Shown piece after piece: positions 1 to 9,275 of a stretch of DNA of 64,000 nucleotides. Both the position numbers and the translations under genes were made by a program. A model generated the notes under the pieces. It made no database searches. It saw nothing but the letters and a program-made list of their open reading frames with translations, and was not told where the DNA came from. How positions within the stretch are numbered: position 1 is the first letter of the stretch; each line of letters opens with the position of its first letter. Source of the DNA: Sacculina carcini (Eukaryota > Arthropoda > Thecostraca > Sacculinidae); the NCBI GenBank assembly GCA_916048095.2, contig OU696590.1:5003052-5067051 (forward strand), written 5' to 3'.

Positions 1-890
1 CCTCGGCACACACTTTCAACACGAAGGGAGCTATTCCGTCTGGTCCAGGGGATTTACTATGTACCAGTTCCGAGAGCTTTTTTTCACCTCCTGCTTGCTG
101 ACTTTGACTCTCTTTAAGCTTCTTCCCTTAAATACTTGGCTTGGAGCTGGGATGCCTTGGCTTAAGTCTTCCCTCACATACACGGAGTTGAAGGCCTTGT
201 TCATTACTTCTGCAATCCCAGTATCGTCGTCAATGTGGTCTCCATCCGTTGTCAATATTTTCACCATGCGCTCCTTCTTGGAGGTTTTTGATCGAACATA
301 CACCCAAAAGTGCTTAGTTGCTCGCTGCATCAGTCGCCACCTTGTTTTCATAGTTATATTTTGCCGCCCTTGTTGCCAGTGTTGCTGCGTTCCTTGCTGT
401 AGTATAGTTTTTCGACTTCTAGCTGTTTTGTTTACCCTGTACAACATCCTCCTGTCCTGTTTCCGTCTTAAAATTCTTTCCAGTGCAGTAATCATTCATT
501 TTGGTCTAGACCTCTGTTGTCTTGTTTGACGAGTCGGCACACAAAGCTCCACAATATTGCCATATTTGTCTCTAAATATGTCCCACTTCTGACTAGCCGT
601 TTTGTCCTTCATCTTTCCGTCCAGTCTAGTTCACTGTATAATGTTCTCATTCTGCCTATGTCTGCCTTATGATTGCTTAGTTTCCATGTGCAGTCTTCCA
701 TTTGCCCCGTTGGTATGACATCAGTGTTGACGGTAAAACACAGTACTGCATGCTTGCTCAATCCCAGCGGTGCCAAGTACTTGATATAGTAAATTTCCCT
801 GTTAGTCTTTGAGAACACTAGATCAAGTCTCGATGGGTCAGAGTCTCGTAGATGTGTCCAATCGTCAACATTTGTTATAGCGCCTGTCAT
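1..890 (-). mobile_element. LINE fragment, endonuclease end to RT linker
   Basis: On the minus strand 890-609 reads as the last part of an APE-type LINE endonuclease (a PSRLDLVF block followed by a YLAPLGLSKHAVLCF block). Then 495-31 reads as the basic linker that precedes the reverse transcriptase in CR1/jockey-group LINEs (FWVYVRSKTSKKE and a downstream AEVMNKAFNSVY block). The two parts are out of register with each other, so the copy is dead, and it runs off the left edge before the RT core. The clade (CR1, L2 or jockey) cannot be settled without the RT. Confidence 0.75.
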
Positions 891-892
891 AC

Positions 893-1775
893 ACGGGCGC
901 GCAGCAGCTACACAGTATGGACAAGCGGACAGAGCTAAACCAGTTATTTACGAAAAAATAAAAAGAATGAAGAACACATGAATGAATAAATATTACAGAA
1001 TTTAAGTAACGCAATGAACACAACACAATGAGATGAACACATTGGAGAGTGATTGATGATTGATGAACACAATGATAAGTGAGCGATATGTACTATGAAT
1101 AACAATACAATAAATAAAGATAATTAGACTAAAACATAGCATACATGCATTCGCACCCACACACACATCAGAGAGAGGTAAAAGGAGTCAAGGAATGAGT
1201 CACGGGATCAAAGGAAAGTTCGACAAGATGTTTACGTAGAGAAGAGGTAAAACATTGTTACGTGAGCGAGGAGGTGATATGAGAAGGGAGCGAGTTATAT
1301 AATCGAGGACCGTAGAACGAGAACGATTTAGAAGACCAGGCAGATCCATTGAGGGCGCGAGGACAGCATAGAGGAGCAGAATTACGGGAAGTGGGATTAG
1401 AAGAGGGAGAAAGCAGATCAGAAAGATATAAAGGTTGATTAGGAGAATGTAAGAGTTTGAAGATTATGCAGCATAATTTGAAATGAATGTGCGATTCATC
1501 CGGAAGCCAACGGAATTGAAACAGAAAAGAAGTATGGCGACAGAAGATAGGATACATAACAAAACGACAGGACTAATATATTACGCACTGAAGAATTTTC
1601 AAAGAAGAATTAGGACAGCTGAAGTGGAGTGAGCTGCAGTAGTCGAGTCTGGAGAAGATCAGAGAATGAACAAGCTTGATTGCAGAGGGCTGATCGAGAC
1701 AGGGACGGATGGGATGAAGCGAGCGAAGAATCAAGCTAGAAGTGCGAGCAGTAGAAAGGATATTGGTTGACAAGG
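893..1775 (-). mobile_element. 3' fragment of LINE-B family
   Basis: This stretch is a second copy of the sequence at 41015-41695 plus 45945-46175, starting at the same CGGGCGCGCAGCAGCT end. Minus-strand translation gives the C-terminal tail typical of CR1/L2-like ORF2 (SFSFYGPRLYNSLPSHI near 1300; FSRLDYCSSLHFSCPNSSLKIL near 1640), in two frames (1773-1573 and 1557-1258). The part below 1258 is 3' UTR. Because this copy is uninterrupted, it shows directly what LINE-B looked like before the LTR element at 41696-45944 inserted. Confidence 0.75.
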
Positions 1776-1915
1776 AAAGGGTTTGTCATCTGTTTTTCCA
1801 TGAAATTCCTTCGATTCTCACGGTATTCCGTTATTGTATTGAGTAATTTTGGATAATGGATGGATTGTCGCTTGCAGAAAATTATTACGTATCATTTACA
1901 TGCAAGTTTGACGTA

Positions 1916-2561
1916 CCGTATATACTCGCATATATGCCGACCTCGCATATAAGCCGACCCTATAAAACTGCTTTAAAATGGCCAGTTTTTGCAAAAACCC
2001 GCATATAAGCCGACACTCAACTTATCTAATTTTACTCCATATTTCCGCCATCCACAGTGTCCACAGGTTTCTCATCTTTGTCTTGAATGGCTTGTTTAGG
2101 CTCACATTCAGAGGCTGCAGCATGCCAGTCAAGCCTCCGGGTATGACCGCTTGAGTTGTCTTTTGCTCCTTGAGCTTCCTCTTTACCTTCTCTGTTAGAT
2201 GGGCCTTGAATTGGTCCCAGACTAGCAGAGAAGGTTTCTTCAACAAGCCTCCGTTTCTGCTCACCCACACTTGATCGAGCCATTTCTTCACTCCTTCTTC
2301 ATCCATTCATCCTTTTGGGTGTTGATGGATGATCACACCACTGGGGAATTTATCCTTTGGGGGAGTCTTTCTCAGTGTGAGTTTTCTGGAGTGACACACA
2401 ACCAAATATAGAGTCAGATAGCGATGAAAACGTGTGGCTGGAAAATTGGCATTAGTATCTGTCCTTGTGTTCATTTTGTTTTATGCGCATATAAGCCGAC
2501 CCCCTGATTTCAGCATTGTATTTTATACTTCTAAACTCGGCTTATATGCGAGTATATACGG
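1916..2561 (-). mobile_element. pogo/Tigger-like DNA transposon, internally deleted
   Basis: Both ends carry the same terminal inverted repeat, beginning CCGTATATACTCGCATATA, and each end abuts a TA dinucleotide (1914-1915 and 2562-2563), the usual pogo/mariner target duplication. Minus-strand 2306-2022 encodes 94 residues of the pogo DDE domain: LLVWDQFKAHL with the second acidic residue, then VIPGGLTGMLQPLNVSLNKPFK. The HTH and CENPB-type DNA-binding regions are missing, so at 646 bp it is non-autonomous. It ends about 70 bp upstream of the first coding exon of the transporter gene. Confidence 0.85.
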
Positions 2562-2654
2562 TATGTTTTATTTTAGTTGCTCACAAACGCTCTTGTGGAA
2601 TGACTCTTGAATGTGTATTTTGTTTCTTCCAGATATTGAACAATCCAGCGAACA

Positions 2655-2673
2655 ATGGCGGTGGCGAAGGAAA
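2655..2673 (+). CDS. SLC35A2: Transporter coding exon 1 (initiator exon)
   Basis: Nineteen coding bases starting at the ATG in an AACAATGG context, encoding MAVAKE plus one base. The donor GTGAGT begins at 2674. The exon extends 5' as UTR to 2633. Confidence 0.8.
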
Positions 2674-5600
2674 GTGAGTTATGTTCTCGAAAAGCACAGC
2701 ACACACACTGGATACTCGGCAATTTATTTTTATTGATGAGCCGTGCCGGTTCAGCAAACCTTTCATATCTGAATTGGCCCTATTGTTCGGTTGTTTACAA
2801 TATCTACATGAATTTTATTTGTATATGCCGATGATCGAGCTATTCCTTAGTATCGTTGGCTTCATTCACTTAATGTGCGTGCGTTGGTGTCAGACCGTAT
2901 GATGAAGCAGGTCAGTCTGGTCACCTTGACAGTGCAGAATGCCATGCTGGGATTATGCACGCGCTACGCTCGCACGCGGCCCGGCGACATGTTCTTCTCG
3001 ACCAGCGGTCAGTGCAGTCTGCAGTGCCTTTCGTTTTATTGGTATTTTGAGCGTGCACGCACTCTTGTTTAGACTTTGTATGACACGCCCTGCTGTGGGC
3101 CCGTCTGCAACAGGGCAACTCTCGGTAGACTCAAGCGGAAGAGTGGATGAGCGAACCCCTGTCAAGATTCAATCTGCGAACCTCTGACACACGGGAGTTC
3201 AGCGTCTAAGCTACTGAGATACTCGGGATATTTTGTCTTTCTCCTGTGCGAACGTGCCAGGGCTCGTAATATCTTTGTCGTTCAATCAGAGAGGCTTTCA
3301 AGTTCTGATTTCGACGCCCACACACAACTGGAAATACACTGATTGAATACATACACAAAGCTATTATTAGTAGAATCATAATGATAATGGCTGCATTGGT
3401 GATACTAGCGAGAGTCACCCGCTCTTCTGTGCTTCATTGTGTGTGTGTGTGCATGTGCGTGTATGTATAGTCAAATGTGGCTTGCACCTAAGCTTACCGT
3501 GACTTCAGATACGACCGAAGTCAAACTCAATATGGGGCAAGTGATAACGCACACTTTATGTGTGGAATCACGGTAATTAAAACTAGTGTGTATGTCTGTG
3601 TGTGTGTTTGTCGTCACGGCGGTGGACAGCTGTTTTGTTCGGCGAGCTGGTGAAGCTGGTGGCCGCGCTGCTGCTGGTGTTCAAAGACGAGCGGGGCAGC
3701 TGGCGCCGGCTGCTCGGCCGACTGCACCAGCATATGTGGCGTGAGTGGCACGACACGCTGCGTGTCGGCGTGCCCAGTCTCATCTACACGCTGCAAAACA
3801 ACCTGCTCTATGTGGCCGCCTCCAATCTCGACGTGGCCACCTACCAGGCAAGTGCTCACACACTCTTTCTCTCACTCTTGCCCTTGTTACTTGTAGTAAA
3901 GTCAGATGACAGCAGCACCACGTTTCACCTGTATTTTTATGCACCAGCGCTCAGCAATCAAACACCATCCTTCCACAGACAACGCACACATTCAACCCCA
4001 GTCTGACTCCCCATCTTTCAGCAAAAGCCGCGAAGAGCTTACTTCTGAAAGCCGTATCGTTATCGCCGAAAAGCTCTTCCGGAGGTCCACGCTCGCAGAA
4101 AACACTCTCAAGTTGCTCGATGACACACGCGGCGTTTTGCATGCGCAACGGCCGCCACATTGCAAACCGTGACGGTCCACAATCCACCATGGTCAAGCAC
4201 GACAATCCTTTCCAGTGGGTAATGTCGATAGCTACGCGTTGCCACACGCGCTCCACCTCCAGATGACCAGATCTCCATTTTGCCGGCGCTGGATCTACCG
4301 ATTGGCATATTTGGCACCGCTTTAGAGCCTCCCGTACCTCTCGCGAGCTCAAATTCCGTCGCGTCCGTCTGACACACTGTAACGTCCTCCGAGCTCCAGG
4401 ATGTCCCATCAGATGATGAACATCACGAATCACCTCTGCTGACGAGCACCCATCGTCTTCACACTCAGCAATTCCGCACCCGACGAACGACGTTTTTGAG
4501 TCACTGAAGCAGTCAGTTGATAGCTTCAGCCACCGTTGAGGCACGCGCGTCATGCCGTCCGCTCTGTTTAGTGCCGAAGCCACTAACGTAACTGAAAGAT
4601 CCAGGTTGTATTCTTCCACCAACGCGGCCACAATGTCAAGTCTCCTTCTCACCAGCAGTTCTCCTGCAGCCTTCGTTCGCAGTCGTCTCTTACCTGACAA
4701 ACAATCAGTGACCCATCGATGAACAGTCAAAGAATCGGTAACAATTTCGATTTTCCGCATCTTCCACACCAAGGCCATATTCAGTCCTTTTATCAGTGCG
4801 TCTAATTCCGCCATGTTGATGTGCGTCGCACTGTCAGATCTCAGCCAACTTGCATCCTCAATTATGTTACCGTCAACGTCAAGACGAACACCCATGGCGA
4901 GCGAGCTCGCGTCAACCCACACCTTCGCCTCGTGTCCTTCCACATTCCATCTGCCACAAACTGGATCATTATCCTTTACAACTCTCAGCACCTCCTTTAA
5001 ACAAGTCTTTACGTGATCGTTCACAACTGGATCGTCCCAGCCCTTCGTGTGCGCATTCGTGAGCCGCTTGATAAAAGCTACTGCCACCCTCAGCCATCCA
5101 CACACGGGGTAGTGACCGACTAATTTCCCACAAAACGAAAACACAGATCTTCTTGTTATCATTTCGGGCATTTCACAAACCTCCCCGTCTCTCCTCCACG
5201 ACAGCGCACCACCCTCTCCCCAGACTCTCATTCCCAAGAGTCGCGCACCATCCGTCACCTTCACACTTGCCTTGCAAACGAGTCCATATCGGTTCAAGTG
5301 ACTCTCAACTCGCTCCACTTTGACAACATCCTCATTCACCAAGATGTCGTCGACGTAAGCCGAAGTGCCTCTCTCAACTTCGGGGTCGGCTGACAACACA
5401 AAGTGCAGCACAGCTCTCATGACTAACGGTGAGACGTTCAATCCAAACGCCAGACGCGTTAGGCAATATCTTTGACCCTTCACAATCACCGTTTGATATG
5501 GCCACATCTTATCAGACACCCGAATCTGCAAGTACGCTTTTTTAAAATCAAGCGTTGACACGTTCCTGCCCTGTCGTCTCCATTCACGCACTCGATCTGC

Positions 5601-8600
5601 GCACACATCAGCGTCTCTAGTGTGTACGTCAATGTGCTCGTTCACTTGCCTTAAATCCATCACTGGTCTCACTTTGTTTCTTTGTGGCACCGCCATCAGC
5701 GGGACAAGACCTTTTGCAGGACCATGCTTCCGCTCATCATATGGAATCAGCCACTCCTCACGTATCCACTCTTCCAGTTCCTCCTCAAATGCAGACCGGA
5801 CATCGTGCGACATAGAATACTGCCCGACACGATTGTACAACACTCCGGGCTCTCCAGCATCTGACCACTTCCACTCAGCCGTCCACGTGCGTTTGACAGG
5901 GTCAAACACCACAACAAAATCTTTCTCTTCAATCCGAACAATTTTTGCATGCGAGACTGGAGCACAGTCCGTTCTGTTCGACTTGCCATCCCGTTTTTCA
6001 GCGCAGTGCTCATGAACTGCACGGCTCAAATCACCGTCACATTCATCTGGAACCTTATCTCTAGCACCGAGACACACCCCTAGCGTAGGACGACTCACTA
6101 CCTCAAGACCTTGGGCTCCGAACCGAACAACACGCGAGGAGCTGACCGTCACACCTCCCAACATTTCAACACCGTTCATCCCCATGATAAACTCGAAACC
6201 CAAAGGTCGAATGGCCACCACCAACACTTTCAACAGTCGCACCCCATTCACTCCATCAATACATACTCTCACATTTCCAATCCCTTTGCACCTTTGCCGC
6301 TGCCCTGACATTGTCACAATTCTTGTTTCTGTGGGTCTGAATTCACTGCAGATAGACACATGAGCTACACAAATCGAACATCCAGTGTCCACCAATGCTG
6401 TCGTCCGCTCGCCGTTAACACACATTGAAACAGTAGGAAGCGCAGAATCTAGAGAGCGGGAGAAGACGCTTGCGCAAACGGCCTCTCCCCTTGGTCGTTT
6501 CCCGAACACTCTCGAGAGAAATGTCCGACTTCATTGCAGCGATGACACCGCACCACACTGCCACGGGCCACAGCGCCTCTCCTCATAGTTCTTCCTCTAG
6601 AGCTCACAGCTCCATCCCGACAATATCTGGCAAAATGTCCTGTTCCGCCACAAGCAAAACAACGTAGCTGAGTATTCCTGTTGATTGGCACGGTCGCTGT
6701 TCGAGCACCAAGTCCTGATTGCACAAATGACGCCTGAGGGTCCTCCTGCAACAGAATGCGAGCATGAGCCAGAACTTGATAAGTGTCCAGGACTTCCACG
6801 CGTGAGCCCGCCCTCAAAAGCTGACGCACATTGGAAGGCAGCCCTGCAACACACGCTCACGTGATCGCTGTCTCTGGTACGCCACCGAATAGCGCAGCCA
6901 AACGTCTCAAATCCGCCAGATATATGTCCGGTGACTCGCCAGAGTACAGTTTGCGGCGCGTGAACTGTTCATAGGCGGTAAACCGGTCCGCGCCAAATGC
7001 AGCTTTCAACTCAGCCTTTAGTTTGTCGCAATTAACCCGATCGAGGGGGTTCATCTGCTGAAACACCGCAAACGCCCCTCCTGTCACGCGTAGCGCAATG
7101 ACAGTTGCGACATCGTCCACATTTTTGAGCTGACATACGAGCTCTACTTTTTCCAGCCATTCCGAAACATCTTGTTTCCCGGAGCCGTCAAACTCGGGGA
7201 TGAGCTTAAGATCAAAATTTGACTGCGATCCACTCGATTGATCAGGATTACTCATGATTGAATCAGTAAAAAGCCGAAATATCTTGTAGTAAAGTCAGAT
7301 GACAGCAGCACCACGTTTCACCTGTATTTTCATGCACCAGCGCTCAGCAATCAAACATTACTTCTGTCAATCCGTTTCATCCTTGTCATTTTCCTTGGAT
7401 TTTCACTGCTCTGTCTTTTTCCATTTTTATTTATTTTGGCATTATTTCTATTATTTATACTTTTATTTTTTCGATAATTTTTCTCTTCCTCCCTTCTTTT
7501 CTTCGCGTTGTTCTCGCTTCTGTCCCTCCTTCTGCGCATTCTTATTTCCTGAGTCGTCTTCCATTTTCTGTCTTGTCTCGTCTTGTACCGGTTCTCAATT
7601 TCTCCAATTGGTTTCACCTAAATGTTATGACGTGTGTGTGTCCGTGTGTGTGTGTGTGTGTCCGTGTGTGTGTCCGTGTGTGTATAGGTGACATATCAGC
7701 TGAAAATTCTCACCACTGCACTGTTCAGCGTTCTATTTCTGCGGCGGTCTCTGCTGCGCTCGCAATGGTTGTCTCTGGTCGTACTGGTGCTGGGCGTGGC
7801 TCTCGTGCAGACATCACAAGCCCCGCCCCCTACCTCCGCCTCTTCGGCCTCCACTGGCGCCGCTTCTGCGCCGCCACAATCTCGGCTGACAGGCGTCGCG
7901 GCCGCTGTCAGCGCGTGCGTGTTGTCGGGCGCCGCCGGTGTCTATTTCGAGTGGGTGCTGAAAGGTGGCGGGGGTGGTGAGGTGAGTGTGTGGATGCGCA
8001 ACGTGCAGATGAGCGCGCTGTCCATCCCGCTGGCGGCAGGCACGGCGCTGCTCAGCGACGGTGGCGCCATCTCGCGACACGGACTGCTCTACGGCTTCGA
8101 CTGGTTCGTGTGGCTGGTGGTCGTTCAGAACGCACTGGGCGGCCTATTGGTGGCCGTCGTCGTCAAATATGCCGACAATATTCTCAAAGGTGATGCATGA
8201 TGCACGTGCCATTGTGATATCTGTTTTATCCATGTTATTTCAAATGTGCCGTTATCGTTATGGCAACGCGTTGGTATTGTCAATTTGGACTGAATTTTCG
8301 AAAAACGGAGGGAGGAGTGGAGTTTGTGTGTGTGACGTGAAATTTGCCGATTTATTCAAGTGTTTGTCTCTATATGTCCGTCTTTTTTACAACACAAAGG
8401 TTTTGCCACATCGTTGGCGATTTTATTGTCGGCGGCGGCGTCGGTGTATTTGTTCGCGTTTGTCGTGACGGCACAGTTTTGCCTCGGCACGGCGCTGGTC
8501 ATTGGCGCCGTGTTTCTCTATGGTCACCGGCCGGCCGGCCCGGCTGCTGCTACGTGCAAGTCGACACAGAGCGGCGGCGGGTCGTCCACCGCGTTGCTGG

Positions 8601-8638
8601 CTGTGAAAAGTCACCAACACTCGCCGGGCAAAGTGTAA
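2655..8638 (+). CDS. SLC35A2: UDP-sugar (UDP-galactose/UDP-GlcNAc) transporter, SLC35A2/A3 type, five exons
   Basis: Golgi multispanning nucleotide-sugar/UMP antiporter of the SLC35A family, which supplies UDP-galactose or UDP-GlcNAc to glycosyltransferases. Coding exons are 2655-2673, 2894-3007, 3630-3847, 7688-8189 and 8400-8638. Joined they give 363 codons plus TAA with every phase consistent. Family blocks in order: QVSLVTLTVQNA, RYARTRPGD, PSLIYTLQNNLLYVA, ATYQVTYQLKILTTALFSV spanning the third intron, GVYFEWVLK, VVVKYADNILKGFATSL and ALVIGAVFLYG. The length fits the family, with about ten membrane segments expected. The ATG at 2655 is chosen because TGA at 2637 closes the frame upstream; the exon itself starts at 2633 after a TTTCTTCCAG acceptor, so a non-coding first exon must lie further upstream. 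A2 versus A3 identity is not decided: YARTRPGD looks A2-like, while LLLVFKDE and NLLYVAASNLD look A3-like. Confidence 0.92.
2894..3007 (+). CDS. SLC35A2: Transporter coding exon 2
   Basis: Acceptor GGTGTCAG ends at 2893 and donor GTCAGT starts at 3008. The exon encodes the first membrane segment and the RYARTRPGD loop, and ends in phase 1. Confidence 0.88.
3078..3229 (-). mobile_element. tRNA-derived SINE (family 2), in transporter intron 2
   Basis: The minus strand starts with a degenerate tRNA-like head (A-box region around AGTAGCTTAGACGCTGAACT; B-box decayed) and shares its whole length with a better preserved copy at 35864-36009. The shared body includes the segment read as CTGTGGGCCC on the plus strand. 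No intact tRNA is present. Confidence 0.65.
3630..3847 (+). CDS. SLC35A2: Transporter coding exon 3
   Basis: Acceptor GTGGACAG ends at 3629. The exon encodes LFGELVKLVAALLLVFKDE and the PSLIYTLQNNLLYVA signature, and ends exactly at the Gln of ATYQ. The donor that follows is GC, not GT. Confidence 0.92.
3848..3853 (+). other. Non-canonical GC splice donor
   Basis: The exon ends CAG and the intron starts GCAAGT. Joining at this point to 7688 restores the family block ATYQ|VTYQLKILTTALF without loss or gain of a residue, so the donor must be GC. CAG|GCAAGT is the usual form of functional GC donors, which compensate by matching U1 everywhere else. Confidence 0.85.
3892..3964 (-). repeat. 3' LTR of element A (73 bp)
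   Basis: The minus strand begins TGTTTGATTGCTGAGC and ends GACTTTACTACA. It matches 7285-7357 at 72 of 73 positions. Confidence 0.88.
3951..6509 (-). CDS. Element A Pol: protease, RT, RNase H, truncated integrase
   Basis: An 852-codon open frame without stops. Order: aspartic protease (ALVDTGCS near residue 38); RT with LDFKKAYLQI, the unusual LTRLAFGLNVSP block and a YVDD box; RNase H with VWVDASSLAMG, ELDALIKGLNMAL and a later TDS; integrase HHCC (MGHPG, CQICQ); catalytic Asp in AIDITHW and in LFGDNDTAF. The frame then enters unrelated sequence and ends inside the 3' LTR, so the third catalytic residue (Glu) and the C-terminal domain are absent. The start overlaps the end of gag in the -1 frame. 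The closest relative in this window is the Pol of element D. The RT does not read like standard gypsy, BEL or copia consensus. Confidence 0.88.
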   Translation of the reverse strand: MFGKRPRGEAVCASVFSRSLDSALPTVSMCVNGERTTALVDTGCSICVAHVSICSEFRPTETRIVTMSGQRQRCKGIGNVRVCIDGVNGVRLLKVLVVAIRPLGFEFIMGMNGVEMLGGVTVSSSRVVRFGAQGLEVVSRPTLGVCLGARDKVPDECDGDLSRAVHEHCAEKRDGKSNRTDCAPVSHAKIVRIEEKDFVVVFDPVKRTWTAEWKWSDAGEPGVLYNRVGQYSMSHDVRSAFEEELEEWIREEWLIPYDERKHGPAKGLVPLMAVPQRNKVRPVMDLRQVNEHIDVHTRDADVCADRVREWRRQGRNVSTLDFKKAYLQIRVSDKMWPYQTVIVKGQRYCLTRLAFGLNVSPLVMRAVLHFVLSADPEVERGTSAYVDDILVNEDVVKVERVESHLNRYGLVCKASVKVTDGARLLGMRVWGEGGALSWRRDGEVCEMPEMITRRSVFSFCGKLVGHYPVCGWLRVAVAFIKRLTNAHTKGWDDPVVNDHVKTCLKEVLRVVKDNDPVCGRWNVEGHEAKVWVDASSLAMGVRLDVDGNIIEDASWLRSDSATHINMAELDALIKGLNMALVWKMRKIEIVTDSLTVHRWVTDCLSGKRRLRTKAAGELLVRRRLDIVAALVEEYNLDLSVTLVASALNRADGMTRVPQRWLKLSTDCFSDSKTSFVGCGIAECEDDGCSSAEVIRDVHHLMGHPGARRTLQCVRRTRRNLSSREVREALKRCQICQSVDPAPAKWRSGHLEVERVWQRVAIDITHWKGLSCLTMVDCGPSRFAMWRPLRMQNAACVIEQLESVFCERGPPEELFGDNDTAFRSKLFAAFAERWGVRLGLNVCVVCGRMVFDC
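6449..7255 (-). pseudogene. Element A Gag with one in-frame stop
   Basis: The ATG is at 7255. Residues 1-132 are a capsid-like domain (DVSEWLEKVELVCQL, FTRRKLYSGESPDIYLADLRRLAALFG). A TGA at 6857-6859 interrupts the frame, which then continues in the same register through an ACVAGLP-NVRQLLRAG block and two CCHC zinc knuckles (CFACGGTGHFARYC and CHRCNEVGHFSREC) to a stop at 6449. The reading resumes at exactly the expected residue, so this is a nonsense change, not a frameshift. Confidence 0.8.
7285..7357 (-). repeat. 5' LTR of element A (73 bp)
   Basis: Partner of 3892-3964; the one difference is T versus C in the run after CACCTGTATTTT. The outer flank is the duplicated TTACT. Confidence 0.88.
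7688..8189 (+). CDS. SLC35A2: Transporter coding exon 4
   Basis: Acceptor GTGTATAG ends at 7687 and donor GTGATG starts at 8190. This 502-base exon encodes the core of the carrier, from VTYQLKILTTALFSV to KYADNILK. A Pro/Ala/Ser-rich lumenal or cytosolic loop (about residues 165-185) and a short Gly run after the YFEWVLK block are local expansions relative to the family. Confidence 0.93.
8400..8638 (+). CDS. SLC35A2: Transporter coding exon 5 with stop
   Basis: Acceptor ACACAAAG ends at 8399. The exon completes NILKGFATSL and encodes the last two membrane segments, a Ser/Gly-rich cytosolic tail and a C-terminal GKV before TAA. Confidence 0.92.
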
Positions 8639-8660
8639 CCTGCCACTGATCGGTGTGTCA

Positions 8661-8663
8661 GTG

Positions 8664-8708
<45 letters not shown>

Positions 8709-8734
8709 CATTGTGTGTGTGTGTGTGTGTGTCA

Positions 8735-8772
<38 letters not shown>

Positions 8773-8926
8773 CAGTGTGTGTGTGTGTGTGTGTGTGTGG
8801 CAGTGTGTGTGTATCATTGTGTGTGTGTGTGCGTGTGTGTGTGTCATTGTGTGTGGCAGTGTGTGTGTATCATTGTGTGTGTGTGTGTGTGTGTGTGTGT
8901 CATTGTGTGTGCCAGTGTGTGTGTTT

Positions 8927-8982
<56 letters not shown>

Positions 8983-9012
8983 TAGTGTGTGCCAGTAAGT
9001 GTTAGTGTGTGC

Positions 9013-9059
<47 letters not shown>

Positions 9060-9275
9060 AGTGAGTGTGTGTATGTGTTAGTGTGTGCCAGTGTGTGTGT
9101 TTGTGTTTGTGTGTATGTGTGTGTGTGTGTGTCAGTGTGTGTATTTGTGTTTGTGTCAGTGTGTATGTGTCAGTGTGTGTGTCAGTGTGTATGTATGTGT
9201 GTGTGTGTCAGTGTGTGTGTGTGTATGTGTGTGTCAGTGTGTGTGTATGTGTGTGTGTGCGTGTGTATGTGTGCA
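8661..9275. repeat. Long (GT)n-based microsatellite after the transporter stop
   Basis: About 615 bp of GT dinucleotides with recurrent interruptions (CAGTGTGT, CATTGTGT, TATGTGT). It starts 22 bp after the transporter stop codon and would lie in its 3' UTR if transcription continues. Open frames here are translations of the repeat (Cys-Val or Thr-His strings), not genes. Confidence 0.95.

Larger units (their letters stand above)
3892..7357 (-). mobile_element. LTR retrotransposon A with 73-bp LTRs
   Basis: The element is bounded by 73-bp direct repeats (3892-3964 and 7285-7357) that differ at a single base and have TG...CA ends in the minus orientation. It is flanked by a perfect 5-bp duplication TTACT (3887-3891, 7358-7362). 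In minus orientation it carries gag, then protease-RT-RNase H-integrase. A purine run GGAAGGATGG lies directly before the 3' LTR. The sequence after the 5' LTR is AGATATTTCGGC rather than a TGG-starting primer site, and nearly the same sequence follows the 5' LTR of element D. At 3466 bp it is short because the integrase is cut off. It lies antisense in the third transporter intron. Confidence 0.9.
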
